Assembly: GCA_031310005.1 (NCBI GenBank)
Contig: CM062386.1
Coordinates: 310,001 to 374,000 of the forward strand
From: Dactylellina haptotyla
Lineage: Eukaryota > Ascomycota > Orbiliomycetes > Orbiliales > Orbiliaceae
Direction: 5' to 3'
DNA length: 64,000 nt
The stretch's first letter is position 1. Each line of letters opens with the position of its first letter. Below, piece after piece: positions 47,059 through 58,033 of the stretch. The notes beneath the pieces are model-generated. The model did not search any database and was not told the DNA's origin. It was given only the letters and a program-made list of their open reading frames with translations. The translations under genes and the position numbers were made by a program.

Positions 47059-48115
47059 TATTTGCCACATAGCTTTATACTACGGTAGTGTGATTTTTAA
47101 TACCCTAGAAAAAAATGAAGCGGGCATTTAAATCATTCTTTATATAAAATTTTAATTTAGAGGGGGGGTAATACTGAATTTAGCTAGTGGAGTCTATCCA
47201 AAGCCATCTGAAAATAGGGCTTTATGTACATATAATTAAATATCTTATTCGATCACTGTGCTAGCCGAAACATAGAGATTCTTTCCACCAAAGTAAACTC
47301 ATCCATTTTGTGCGCATTTTCTGTTTGAAGCAGGTTTTGGGGTACAAGACCGGTTTTTGGACAGGCCGGCTCGATTTCGTGTTGTCTAAATCTCAAACCG
47401 AAATTGAACGCGGCAGTTCAGTCCTGTACCAAAGAGCTTAAGAGTCGACTGGCGGTTGCTGGAGAAAGTTTACCGAATTCTTAGATTTAACCACCGATGG
47501 TGCTCTCTCTTCTGTGAAAAGCTTAAACCTACTATTAAGAATTGAACTAAAAAGTGTCAAATATACCCCGAGATCCCGCTTCAATTCCTGAGAGAGACGT
47601 CAAGACCCAGAGCAGGCATAGCAATGTCAATGCGTCGACATCTAGGTATAATAAATCGCTAATATTAAAAGGTCTTTTTATTTATAATTAACTCGTCCCA
47701 GTAGGACGTCGGGCGGCAACTAGGAAGCTAACTCGTCTTGGTCTGACTGCTCCGGGAATTCTGCTCTAACTTGGCTGTAACTATAACATCCAGAGCACAA
47801 TATGTTCGGAATTAGGAGAGAGAGGGTTTGAGCCCATGAAATAGCCAATGGATATAGTACCTGGTTTATCAACTCGATAGACCGTTTCGGCAAAGTTGTC
47901 AGGGATGAGCCTGTTAGTTTCATACCCTTAGGACCTCAAGACTGCTGGAACATACTCCGCGTGCCATTGCATTTCATGAGCAGCCGAATTGCGTTGGGCC
48001 ACGCGGTTCTGGCGCAGGTGCTCCGATCGCCGTTATTAGGCTTTGGGACGAAACAGGAACCCAAACGCTAAATTCCTTTCGACCTCTTTTCCCCATTCGC
48101 TCGAAGATTTTCACC
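47059..48115. other. Intergenic, about 1 kb, no gene recognised
   Basis: AT-rich sequence after the adhesin gene; nothing supported. Confidence 0.5.
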
Positions 48116-48552
48116 ATGGTATTTACTCCATCGGAGCGCGATCATTTAGAGAAGTTGGAGACGGTGTATCGGAAATATCTGACAGGCTGTGGTACGAAAT
48201 TGTGGAAGCGAACGGCATGGGTTACGGCGATCTATTCGAAGTTGCGACTATATTTGCAACCGAAATTACCGGAGAGATGTACCCGGAGATGGTATCGCCA
48301 CCTATCGGATCTGATGTTTTAGAGGAAATACCAATCAGATATGACGCCCATGTTCATCGGCACCGATGGACTGCCGTATACGGAAGATGAGATTAGCACA
48401 CAGCAGGACGAGGGATAATGCCGATTTCAGAGTTCCTCAACTATATCCCGCACGGTCAACCAAACCTACAATACGAGAAAGACATGGAAGAAGAAAATAC
48501 TGATCTAACAGGAGTCTTTGGTAACATTTTCAAGAAAAACCCTGGGCAATGA
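48116..48552 (+). pseudogene. Possible decayed Myb/SANT-like gene fragment
   Basis: The ATG at 48116 has a strong context (tcaccATGgt) and opens 68 codons. The sequence resembles a Myb/SANT helix set: Ser-Glu-Arg-Asp-His-Leu-Glu-Lys-Leu-Glu, spaced Trp residues, and Glu-Arg-Cys-Thr-Arg-Arg-Trp-Tyr-Arg-His-Leu. A TAG at 48320-48322 ends it. The same frame continues with plausible sequence (Thr-Pro-Met-Phe-Ile-Gly-Thr-Asp-Gly-Leu-Pro-Tyr) to a TAA at 48416-48418. The next plausible stretch, from the ATG at 48418, is in another frame and ends at 48552. No intron of normal size repairs this. It is either a relic or a set of short unrelated frames; another frame over 48160-48330 also looks protein-like, so confidence is low. 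Confidence 0.35.
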
Positions 48553-48725
48553 AGATATTTCGCATATTATTTATCTATAGGCTATATATGCTTACATAAA
48601 TCGTTGAATTTCTCTGGCCTAACTGAAAACCATGAGATTCATCCCGATAAAAATACATAAGAACATCTTGCAGTTATCAATCGATATCTAGCAAGTCTTG
48701 TGTCTTCCTGAGCAGCCTCGTAAAT

Positions 48726-49640
48726 TCAATCTAAGCTTTTTGTAGACCATCTTGGATTTGATAAATCAGGAACAGATCCCAACACATTAGTGGCGATATT
48801 GATCATATTGAAAACAGGTCTCATCCAGCATCCAAACCAACCATGCAATTGCGTGATGATAAGGAGGTATGTCAGTTCAGTCGTATTGTTCGTATCTTCA
48901 GGGTCAAGCCAACCAGTCAGAAGCTCGTTTGCAGCTTCGGTGTCCATACGATCCAATATGAATTGCCCCGACGCGTGTGAGAACTTTCTCGTGAAGGCTA
49001 TATATTTATAAACGTTTCGCCATTTCTGAAGGAATCTCTCTCGCCCGATCATTGGGACTTTCACCAGATCATTTGGTATATCTACTCTGGCGGAGTCTAA
49101 GGCTAACGAAAGCCTGAGTAAATTTTGGCCCGCGGTGGACCCGATGGGATACTGCTGCCCCGGTAGGCTCAATACCCACTCGGTATACAATTGATAGTTG
49201 ACCTTGGCCAGCTCTGTATCAGCGATTATTTTTTTCAATACTCCGTGTACGGTTTGGGCGTCTCTAGTGTTGTTGAACCCGAAGCTTTCTAGTGCCACTT
49301 GACTCGAAAAGTTCTCCTTATTTATCAAAGTGAGAATAGAATCGAATTCCTTTTGTCCAGCTTTTAGAGAGTCGAGGAGATAGCTCAAAGAATGCTTATA
49401 CACTTCTGGTGGGTCGCTTGTTTTGCCGACGGGACATTTCGATAGCGTATTTTGGTAGAGTTCGTCGATATTTACGCCGATGGCGCCGAGAGCATACAGA
49501 TTTTGAGTTACATAAGACAGCCAATATGGCTTGAAGGGGATATTATCATAAAAGGCGACGAAAGGACTTGGGGCGTACACTCCCACAACACAAGTCAAAA
49601 TCAAGAAGTTGACGGCGCGTGGAAGCGTTGGTGGTTTCAT
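48726..49640 (-). CDS. Secreted protein of unknown function
   Basis: A single exon for 304 residues starting at 49640. Residues 1-22 resemble a signal peptide (Val-Asn-Phe-Leu-Ile-Leu-Thr-Cys-Val-Val-Gly-Val-Tyr-Ala). The rest is mostly helical, with two candidate N-glycosylation sites near Phe-Asn-Asn-Thr and Asp-Thr-Asn-Asn-Thr-Thr, few cysteines, and an aromatic stretch near the end (His-Gly-Trp-Phe-Gly-Cys-Trp). There is no membrane helix after the signal and I recognise no domain. It is divergent from the secreted protein gene at 49973, sharing 332 bp of upstream sequence, so coregulation is plausible. Confidence 0.72.
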   Translation of the reverse strand: MKPPTLPRAVNFLILTCVVGVYAPSPFVAFYDNIPFKPYWLSYVTQNLYALGAIGVNIDELYQNTLSKCPVGKTSDPPEVYKHSLSYLLDSLKAGQKEFDSILTLINKENFSSQVALESFGFNNTRDAQTVHGVLKKIIADTELAKVNYQLYTEWVLSLPGQQYPIGSTAGQNLLRLSLALDSARVDIPNDLVKVPMIGRERFLQKWRNVYKYIAFTRKFSHASGQFILDRMDTEAANELLTGWLDPEDTNNTTELTYLLIITQLHGWFGCWMRPVFNMINIATNVLGSVPDLSNPRWSTKSLD

Positions 49641-49972
49641 CCTAGTTCAAGACTTTCATGATATCTGGTTTGCACAAATAAAGGGGGTTTGGAGTATAGT
49701 TATATGAGAATCCCCTTTGAAAACTACCCGATGCTTGCGGTATTGTCAGAATTCGTGGTCAGACAATATAAGATTGCAGCGGGTAGTGATCGAGCTAGTT
49801 TTAAGTATTTTGAGTTAGATTGGATGAATTAGGTTGATGCTGGGCTTATTTCCGGCTTTTAGCTACGATAATGGTAGTATCGGAACTTAGTTTCCATATT
49901 CACAAGATACTACTAAAACCTCAGACTGAATAATACCGACATTCCTTGGATGAGAAGCACTGAAAATTCAAT
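49641..49972. promoter_or_regulatory. Shared divergent promoter region of two secreted-protein genes
   Basis: The only sequence between two divergent ATGs. It is AT-rich; no convincing palindromic site or TATA box could be assigned by eye. Confidence 0.4.
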
Positions 49973-51205
49973 ATGATGTACTCGAAGTGCTTCCTCATAT
50001 CAGCCTTGATAGCGTCAGCGAATGCATATAGCATTGCTTTTGACGTCCTTGGCTACGACCACACTACAAACCCGGTGAAAAGAGTGGGTGAAATGCTATG
50101 GTACGACATCCCAGGTCAAGTAGGGAGAGACAGATGTTTCAATATTATTCCACCTCTTTTCGACGAATCCACCCCGTTGCGAGAAATGAGGGATGTTTAT
50201 AAAGCCAACAACATGAGACAAAGGATTCCAGAATATTTCTATTCAGATACCCTGCGGAACCCGGCAACGCCCAAGTTCTCGTTGTACGACAAGGCTCCTT
50301 ACCTTTCCGAAGGTATAGAGGGCGAGCTTCCTGACATAGAAATTACGGAGATAGCTGTGGAGTCAATGTTTGATCCTGAATCTGTAGCCCAGCTCGGTGC
50401 TGCAGGACCAGTACCGCAGGCGATAGCATTTTATGCACGCCGCGACTGTGTATCTAGAGCAAACTTCCGCCAACCGGTTTTCATTATTCGTTTTCACCAA
50501 GGGGAGGGTCTCCAAATAATTGGAATTAATAATGTGTTTCCAGAAACAGGCACCGTGCAAATTCAATCATGGGAGGAGTTGGACGAGAATAGCCGATTAT
50601 GGAAGACATTTATCAGTGCACTGCCAATTCGACCAAAGGACGTGCTGAATAAAAATTATAATTCGGATTCAGAAGGTACGGCGTACAGCGATGAGCCGGA
50701 CGAAGGACCGAAACGTTCGGACCGACTGGCACCCGGTGATGGGTACGTTGTCGGTCCTCAACCATGGAGGCAGGACGTAGTACAGCTTGATGGCTTTGTG
50801 CCTGACGGGATGCTGTATGAAGCTCACGACTCGTTGGATATGATGAAGAATCTTTGGCCCGGAATTGAAGACTACGGTTACTACGGAGATGATAGGACTG
50901 ATCCACAGGTTAGACCTGATGGCAGTGAGTATATTTATGAGGGCTGGGTTCCCGATGAGGGACTCTCCAACGCGTACGACTTGTTGAAAGAGGAGGCTGA
51001 GCTTTCGGACACCGCTTCAGAATGGGATTTCCCTGCTGCGGATCCGAATGCTGCAAAGTTTGATTTCGTTCCGGATGGCTCTAAGACCCCGCTACTGGCT
51101 TACGCAGCGAATCCAATTTTTGAGGCCGCTTACGAGCAGTATCTGGAGGAGAACTCAGATGACCAAGGTAGTGATGGGGACCTTGGCGATTTTAAGACTG
51201 ATTAG
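49973..51205 (+). CDS. Secreted acidic protein of unknown function with VPD repeats
   Basis: A single exon for 410 residues. Residues 1-18 are a signal peptide (Cys-Phe-Leu-Ile-Ser-Ala-Leu-Ile-Ala-Ser-Ala-Asn-Ala). The N-terminal half (about 20-225) looks globular with two cysteines after the signal (C55 and about C159). The C-terminal half is acidic and holds three loose repeats headed by [Phe/Trp]-Val-Pro-Asp-[Gly/Glu] (Gly-Phe-Val-Pro-Asp-Gly, Gly-Trp-Val-Pro-Asp-Glu and Phe-Val-Pro-Asp-Gly), each followed by a helical stretch with Leu and Tyr. A second ATG one codon downstream would serve equally well. Family not recognised. A secreted, possibly host- or matrix-interacting protein; that role is inference. 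Confidence 0.75.
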   Translation: MMYSKCFLISALIASANAYSIAFDVLGYDHTTNPVKRVGEMLWYDIPGQVGRDRCFNIIPPLFDESTPLREMRDVYKANNMRQRIPEYFYSDTLRNPATPKFSLYDKAPYLSEGIEGELPDIEITEIAVESMFDPESVAQLGAAGPVPQAIAFYARRDCVSRANFRQPVFIIRFHQGEGLQIIGINNVFPETGTVQIQSWEELDENSRLWKTFISALPIRPKDVLNKNYNSDSEGTAYSDEPDEGPKRSDRLAPGDGYVVGPQPWRQDVVQLDGFVPDGMLYEAHDSLDMMKNLWPGIEDYGYYGDDRTDPQVRPDGSEYIYEGWVPDEGLSNAYDLLKEEAELSDTASEWDFPAADPNAAKFDFVPDGSKTPLLAYAANPIFEAAYEQYLEENSDDQGSDGDLGDFKTD

Positions 51206-51845
51206 TTAAAAAGAAATGACAAATATTTGTCTGTGAGTAGATGCTTGTGTTGGATTACTGAGAGTCTCTCTTAAAAATAGTCGATCTCCTCAAGCCTGGA
51301 ATACGTATTGTGGAGTAAACAAGTGAAGTTGGATGGTCTTATAGTTGGCGTGGCGCCCTCAAAATTGTGTGTTATGAATTTACAAAACTCTAGGAATTAA
51401 TCTAACGGATTCTGAAACTTGTTGACCAACCGTGCCTTACAAAATTGTTCTGTCTGCTGTTGCGCCACAATTTATACAGTTGGATAAAAAAAGGCTTTTG
51501 AATGAATTCACAGGTTTGAGGAAGTATAGGTGGGATTTTTCAACTCCTAGAATATAGATTCCAATGTGATTCATAATTAGATTCAAGGTCGACGAATCAA
51601 TTCAACCTTCCATTGCATACTAACCGGGGTTCAGAGTTGAATATTCCGGAACTCAGATTTTGCAGAAAACGACCTTGATGGATAATAGCTCTTTATAAAG
51701 AATATTAGGGGTTTATAAGATTGAAAATTATGTTCGAGGTCTCGAAAAGAACAAAATTTGGCCCTCTTTTTCGATGGGCCGTGCAGGTCAGACTACTCCT
51801 GGAAGCAAAGTATGGATGTGAGCCTGAAGACTAAAATTAATATAG
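51206..51845. other. Intergenic, unresolved 5' end of the peptidase-like gene
   Basis: AT-rich. The missing start codon of the next gene may lie here; one weak possibility is an ATG at 51730 spliced (GTCTCG donor at 51739) to the acceptor at 51844-51845. Confidence 0.4.
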
Positions 51846-53440
51846 CTGTCTATTGCTTCTGTACTTATCAATGCACTGGTTCAAGTTTGGCTGAAAGACC
51901 GCCAATTGCCTAAAAATTCCGGAATTGAGAATAGACAATATCCTGAAATCAGAAAGCGGGAACCGGGCCCAATAAAGTCCCTGGAGGACTCAGATAAAGA
52001 AGATACCTGGGCGGGGCAACTGATGTCGGATAGGTGTAGTGATATACAGAAGACTTCGTACCTAATCGGCTGGTCCGAATCAGGATACATGGTCAAACTG
52101 TTCGTCTACGCGCTAGAGGAGTTGAGATATCAACGAGCGGTCGGTGATTACTTGGGTAACGACTGGAAGAGTAGTTCCATATCCCAGCGAATTATTGGTA
52201 TGTGGAACGCGCTACCATCGGACTATGACTTCAGTTTCCGATATAATTAGGAAGTTACTAAAGTGCGAATAAATCCCACTAGACAATTTCTCACGTTTGG
52301 CGGATTTGCACCGCGGTGGAAGTTACTTCCCTGAAGAAAAGCTCTATATCTATTGTGATGAGAATGATACACCGCAAGAGGTGAAGGATCATTGCGGGGA
52401 AGGAGGCTGCTGTAATGACGAGGACGGTCGGAGCGGTGCATATGTATATGTAGCCCAAAACGAGTATTCGGTAGGTAGGCTTCGGGCAGTAATTAATGTT
52501 GTGAAATCAGGCAAGGCTAACGATCTCAACAAACCATAAAACCCAAATAGACTATTTACGCTATGGTTCTATGTCCTAATTATTTCTCAACCCCGAGCGG
52601 GCAGCAGAAATATTATTTGATAAACAGAGACGATCAAAGGGCGGTTTCAGATATCTGGTCCGTCTACCCGAACCAAGGGTCTATGCTTTTGCATGCACAG
52701 TATGTGAAGTTAAATGCCGGAGTTTTGAGATTTGTGTTGACATCTACAGGCTACATCTTCCTTTTCTATCGAACTCTTACGTCGGCGATGTGAAAAATTA
52801 CTACAATCCTTATGGTTCCGCAGCGCTGGCGTTTAGCGACCCTGAGCGGTCTTCCAGAACCGCCGAGAACTATGCGGTGGCAGCTCTTGCTATTAGTAAG
52901 TTGAACCTCTTAAGCTCTTTTGTACTAAATATCGTGATATTGCAATATGTTGTTAGTATCAAATGCTCCTCTGTCAAACATGCTAACTGCTTTTCCCTCC
53001 AGGCCAAATGTATCTATTTAACTTGGAAGAGCCTCCGCGCTGGATGGAGAGACCCCAAGACTTTTCGAAGGATCCAATGTCTAATCCTCCATCCCATACA
53101 CAAGCTATACGAACCGACCAAGGGACAGCCACGGATGTACCTAACGGTGGTGCTGCTGGAGGCGCAAACCCGGCACCGCAACCTCCAAAATTTGTTCCTG
53201 TCCCTACCAATCTCCCACCTGATTTGGGATCTCGGCTAGGTAATTAATGCCATGTCATTAACAAATAACTCTATTAGTGAATCTTATGGATAGATACTGA
53301 TATATTGGAGATTAGGATATGAGTGGTTGAATGTTACACTACCGAAACTACCTGCCCCGAAGGAACTTCCGGTGAATCTGGTCGAGGAGCAATCGCAAAA
53401 GAAGTACCCAGATCCAAGAACCAAGAACAAGGGTGTTTGA
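51846..53440 (+). CDS. Zinc-peptidase-like protein with catalytic Glu replaced (H-A-Q-L-H), start codon unresolved
   Basis: Six exons keep one frame: 51846-52197, 52283-52470, 52551-52699, 52750-52895, 53003-53239 and 53316-53440 (about 398 residues). Donors are GTATGT, GTAGGT, GTATGT, GTAAGT and GTAATT. The first exon opens with a signal-peptide-like stretch (Leu-Ser-Ile-Ala-Ser-Val-Leu-Ile-Asn-Ala) but has no Met; a TAG sits directly upstream. The layout recalls secreted fungal Asp-zincin-like peptidases (M35/HRXXH type): Leu-Tyr-Ile-Tyr-Cys-Asp, Cys-Pro-Asn-Tyr-Phe, Leu-Leu-His, then Tyr-Asn-Pro-Tyr-Gly-Ser-Ala-Ala-Leu-Ala and Ala-Glu-Asn-Tyr-Ala. The HExxH motif is split by an intron and reads H-A-Q-L-H (codons 52692-52699 plus 52750-52756): both His zinc ligands are kept and the general base Glu is Ala. 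The tail is Pro-rich. Predicted inactive; family placement is moderately sure. Confidence 0.7.
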
Positions 53441-54004
53441 TGATGTCAGGCTAAGCAGGGCAAAAGGTGAATATCCTATAGTCTGGCAGAGCATACAAGG
53501 AGGTATACCTGATAGATAATTTATCGCAATTTTGGATTTTCCTGTTTGAATGTGATATCTATATTAGCTCTAAATGTCTTGGAAAATTAGAAATTCTTTT
53601 TATTTAGATCTTGTGCATTTATGATGCGGTACCTTAAATTCACGCAAAATCGATGGAGAGTTGGCGGGGAATTTTGCGAAAGATCTGTGACGGCGTGGTT
53701 TCAAAATGTATTTTGTTTTACAATAAATTCAAGTACAATATTATATGCACATAGCAACATTCTAATTATATTAAACGAGTCCAGTAGAGAAGAAAAATTA
53801 GATAACTTTACAACTAAAGGGCTAAGTTTATAAAGTACAAAGAGCTCTAGAATAGAATTGCAAAGAGTTTATATAGCACCTAATATCTGTGTAGTCTTGC
53901 ACAGCGAGACGAACAAAATTTAAATTTCAACTAAAGAAAGTACGTATATAAAAATCGATTTCGAATCCACAGAGATACACGTGCACCGGAGTTGAAATTA
54001 GCAT
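53441..54004. other. Intergenic, no gene recognised
   Basis: Very AT-rich convergent spacer between the peptidase-like gene and the lectin-like gene. Confidence 0.5.
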
Positions 54005-55109
54005 CTACTTAGCAATGTCAGGAGCCTGAAAGACTTTAATATCATTATCAGTATAATAAGGCCCCACTCTGCCATCTTGAACGGTTTCCTTAATGATGCT
54101 CTCGAGCGGCTTCCCGTTTGTGTCCAGCGCCATGAAATTTGGCTGAAACATCCAGTACGATGGGGAGCAACCAGCTTGCACGGCGGCGATGAAGCCGTCA
54201 TTAACATCGCTTTTCTTAACATTAGGCCGCTGCAACCCTGCAAAGAAGGGATAGTTTGGCCTGCAATTTCTGTGGTCTGTACCGTCACACCAATCACTGA
54301 ATATGCTAGAGCACCCGGTTGGTCCCCAAGATTTCGGTCGGATCCTGTATTTTATAAGGCGAGCAAATGTTAATTAAATGGCCATTATGAGACTTTTTTT
54401 ATATAATTTTAAACCTTTTCAGATTTGAATGGCTAACGAGGAGTACTAACCAGGTCCACTTTTCCGGAGTGTCTAGCTTAGTAGACTTTCCAAGCCCTAT
54501 CTGCCACAATTGGTTGATATTGTTCGGATCGCACATGTCTGTATATACTGGACCCCATGCGGTCACATACTTCCGGTAGCTCAGAACCTTCTTCCCCCAG
54601 TCTTGATCGGGGGGAATATCTTGATAAACGTCTGAAGCGTATTCAGCATTTGCAAAGTCGGCTCCGGGGCGGTACATTGGCGTGTTGCGGGGATCCTTGT
54701 GCGAAGAGAGACAGAGGGCGGAATTGAACGGTCCGTTGAGCTGGCTTCGGATGTAGCCTTCGAAAACAACTTGGTCGTCGACGTCGTATGCTATTTGACC
54801 CTTGATAAACCACTGCTGCTCCTGCGGTGCCTTGTCCCGGCTGTCAGGGCACTTTCTTATCACTACTTTCTGGTATCGTTCGGTTTGGATATCGTTATCT
54901 CGGATGTCCACGCTTAGGCAGGAGTTCGTTTCATCGAAGAACATGCTTTTGATCACACCTTCCCATGACCAGTAATCGTTTCCTCCTCCCACGGGTGTGA
55001 TTTTGGTCAGTGCTTTGTTTTTGTTCCAGTCGCCGTCGTCGTTGAGCGGAACCGCCCAGACATGGGCAGCGGAATGTAGAACGAAAAGTACACAGGTTTG
55101 CAGCCGCAT
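54005..55109 (-). CDS. Secreted protein with ricin-B-like (QxW) lectin features
   Basis: Exons 55109-54451 and 54344-54005 join to 332 residues; the intron has GTTAGT and ATACAG. Residues 1-19 are a signal peptide (Leu-Phe-Val-Leu...Val-Trp-Ala). The N-terminal domain has beta-trefoil-like signs: Cys-Leu-Ser-Val-Asp, Val-Ile-Arg-Lys-Cys, Gln-Gln-Trp, a second Cys-Leu-Ser-Ser, and Asn-Gln-Leu-Trp near residue 207. This fits a ricin-B-type fold but repeat boundaries are unclear. The C-terminal exon is Cys-rich (Gly-Cys-Ser-Ser, Trp-Cys-Asp-Gly, Asn-Cys-Arg-Pro, Gly-Cys-Ser-Pro) and of unknown fold. A carbohydrate-binding secreted protein is likely; its ligand is unknown. Confidence 0.72.
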
Positions 55110-55660
55110 TGTATGGCGAGATTCCTCGTAAGCAGGATATTAACTTGAGTTTGATTTTGCGATTGTTTTGGTTCTATTTGGTATATATTATATCGTGATA
55201 CGGAATGAAGAGTGTCCACACGAGCGAGTAAACCGAGTACCTAAGCCCTGACGAGATGCTGAGCCTTCGAGTTGGTATAAAAGGGGTCACCATGCGGACT
55301 ATGAGTCGGATAAACTCGATATTCTTCACATCTAAATAGTTTTCATGGTTCATGAAGCTGTGCGGTTACTGAATACACGCCGGACCAACACAACTGTTTC
55401 ACGTTGGTGGTTGGGGAGACCATTACACAAATGAAGTTGCTGGGCCTGCCACCAACTATCATAACTTAGCGTGAGGCTTATGGGTTTAGCAGAGGAAAAC
55501 AAACGAGTTGGAGTAATTATAAAAGGAAAGCAGCGTTAAATTCTTAGGTGATATTCTAATATTAAGCTGACGACAGAATATTGAAACCCAACACAGTAAC
55601 AGTAGAGTTGGTAGCCAATGATAAGTAATAATCCTCGCTGTATTTTGTACGGAAAGCAAA
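55110..55660. other. Intergenic, promoter of the lectin-like gene
   Basis: No gene is seen. A TATA-rich stretch at 55180-55195 lies about 75 nt upstream of the lectin-like ATG. Confidence 0.45.
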
Positions 55661-57618
55661 TTATTTGAAGTGACCTCTATTCTTCAATTCCGTAACGGCA
55701 GTCCCATAGTTATTGTCGCCAACCATGAACCTTAACATTTTCTCATTTCCGTCAGGCTCCAACATGTATCTCCAAGTTACACCTCTCAAATTTACAAGAG
55801 CGTGCATGTTAACCAAGATACGAGTCTGTTTCAGCATGTAAGTTCTGAGTTTTTCGTGTTTGCTTTCTGACACCGACTTTGCTTGAACAACTTCCATTGC
55901 CCTTTCCTTTGCTTTGCCGTACATTCCAAGAAGACCATTGTCGGGAGAGTCGATTTCATAAGCCCAGGGAAGATCAAGATGAATAAGAGACCTCATGCGT
56001 CCGATAGCAGCAAGCTCGGTCTGTGTGGTTCCAAAACGATCAGTTTCATCTACTGATCACGCGGAATGAAGGATGAACTTACAATACTTCGAGTTTTGGA
56101 GGGGTACTCGACGATTCTGGTTTTCAATCGTCGTAAGTTGGGGAAAAAGGTGACAATTTGGAAATACGGCCGGTTGATACCATTGCTGAAAGTTATCTCT
56201 AGACTTGTGACATTCGGACTCTTCATGGCCTCGAGATAATTTGCGAATCCAGGTGCGCCGAAGTGGCCGTTAGCTGATGCGATATCTTGCAAATTAACTT
56301 CCAAAAATTTGACGGAAGGCATGAGGATTTGCCAGAGAGCATTTTCCTGAGACAGACCATCGTAAGAGTTGTTGCGATTTTTAATTGTAAAATTTATTTT
56401 TGTGAGTTTTCTGGGATTGTCGTGGAAAGCACCATTGTGAACACTCATTAGGACGTTTCTAAGCTTATACCCAAGAGTGCGCACAGATTTATCTTTGAGG
56501 TTGCAGTCGAGCTCTAAGGTGAGTTCTTGGAGGGTAGACTGTTCAACTAGATAGAGAATAAGAGAGCCTAGGATTGCATCGCTGGCAAACTGCGAAGTCT
56601 TGCGAATCACGAGGTGTTCGAGATTCTTGAAACGGTGAAGAATTTGTCGGGTTTGCGTGTCCCCAGGAAAGTTACTGACACGATAAACTTCGTCAGAAAT
56701 ATCGACAATTGCAGTCCTAGTGTTAGTTAAAAGTTAGTTTCCTGGTTCTATCTATTGCGACCAGCGGGCATTGACGGCGCAGGATTAATTTTCTTACCTG
56801 ATGTAATCGTCGATATTTGTGCCCAAGGCTTCGTGGAAGCCAAGTCTGTGCCCGTTGACCGGTAGGGTGGCGTAGCGAGCTAGAATAGGGAGCGAAACAA
56901 TATAACTCGATCTAGAAGTTGATGCGAAGCCCTGCAAATCCAAATGTGAAAGTCTCTCTAAAATATTCTGCATGATCTCGTTTGGAAGGGAGAGGGGTGA
57001 TCGGCTCCCGCTTCGGGTAGGCTCTCTAGGGCGGCGTCGTACATAGATTGCAGAATCTGACAGAGGTCTCTGATAATGAATCTTTGAGTATGAGCTTTTT
57101 GGGGTCATTGCAACAATACTATCGCTGAGAATATTGGGTTGAACATCGAAGTCCCCCGGGGTCTTGACAGGCTCTTCTTCTTCTTCTTCTTCCAGTTTCT
57201 TCTCCTTGGAGTGTTCAATATAGTTGCGCCCGTCTAAGATTTTTTCGGTATCGCTTTGCGATTCTTCATTTTCCTCGAGAGCTGTAGTTCGGATTTCTTG
57301 GTGGCTAGGAACTTTTTGGTAATTAGGGATGTCTTGGTGCTCAGGGGTGATATCTGTCTGTGGACGAGTAACGATAGAACATGGTGGCATATCCGTCCCG
57401 CTAGAGTTCGATTCCATATTCAAATTTGAGATTATTTCTCCTTCGAGCTTGATATTGGCATCGTCGACATCTTTGTCGATGACGAGATGGCAGTCCTGAA
57501 TGATCATTGTGCTGCTTCTGTTGATGCAGATTTTCGGTAAACGATTATTCTCAGAACCGGTCACATTGACGGCCGCCATAGACGCCGGCGAGGGTGTTCT
57601 CGAAACAGCATCCGACAT
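55661..57618 (-). CDS. F-box protein with long disordered N-terminus
   Basis: Exons 57618-56798, 56716-56083 and 56020-55661 join to 604 residues (donors GTAAGA and GTAAGT; acceptors CTAG and CACAG). Residues 1-205 are disordered, with a Glu run at 143-149 and an Arg-rich patch at 194-205. The F-box lies at about 208-250 (Leu-Pro-Asn-Glu-Ile-Met-Gln-Asn-Ile-Leu-Glu-Arg-Leu). The remainder has LRR-like spacing (Leu-Glu-His-Leu-Val-Ile, Leu-Gln-Glu-Leu-Thr-Leu-Glu-Leu, Phe-Pro-Asn-Leu-Arg-Arg-Leu). It should act as substrate adaptor of an SCF ubiquitin ligase; its target is unknown. Confidence 0.85.
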
Positions 57619-58033
57619 GATGTGATATCTGGGGGAAAATATGGGAGGTTTCGAGATGATGGTGGAACGAAGGATAAGGTGAGGATGGTTTCTGAGAGAA
57701 AGGCTTTGGTCGTTGCAGAAATTTCGACAGCACCGATTTGGACGTCTTGTAGTATCACCATGACACTACAGCTCCTAACTACTAAAAGTCTGGTAACGAA
57801 CCAATAAATGTGTAAATGGCCTTTAACCTCACCAAATTTCCCAATTAACAATGAATTAAATATGTTGGAAGCAGTTGGAAGAGAAGGAGTATCAGAATAT
57901 ATTCTTATAATCGATCTACAAATGTACTGTATAGCTAGCCTCTCTCCGAACCTGGTCTAATTTTCGAAGCATATATATTTATATATAGTATTGGAGCCAT
58001 CATCTCCTGAATAATCCTTCACAGCCGAACACT
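57619..58033. other. Intergenic, no gene recognised
   Basis: Promoter of the F-box gene and 3' region of the oxidase gene; nothing else is seen. Confidence 0.5.

Noticed and set aside
48043-48390. 115-codon frame overlapping the SANT-like frame
   Set aside because: Its ATG-like start is not a true ATG. The middle looks protein-like, but the overlapping frame has the better start and motif, so it is kept only as a caveat.
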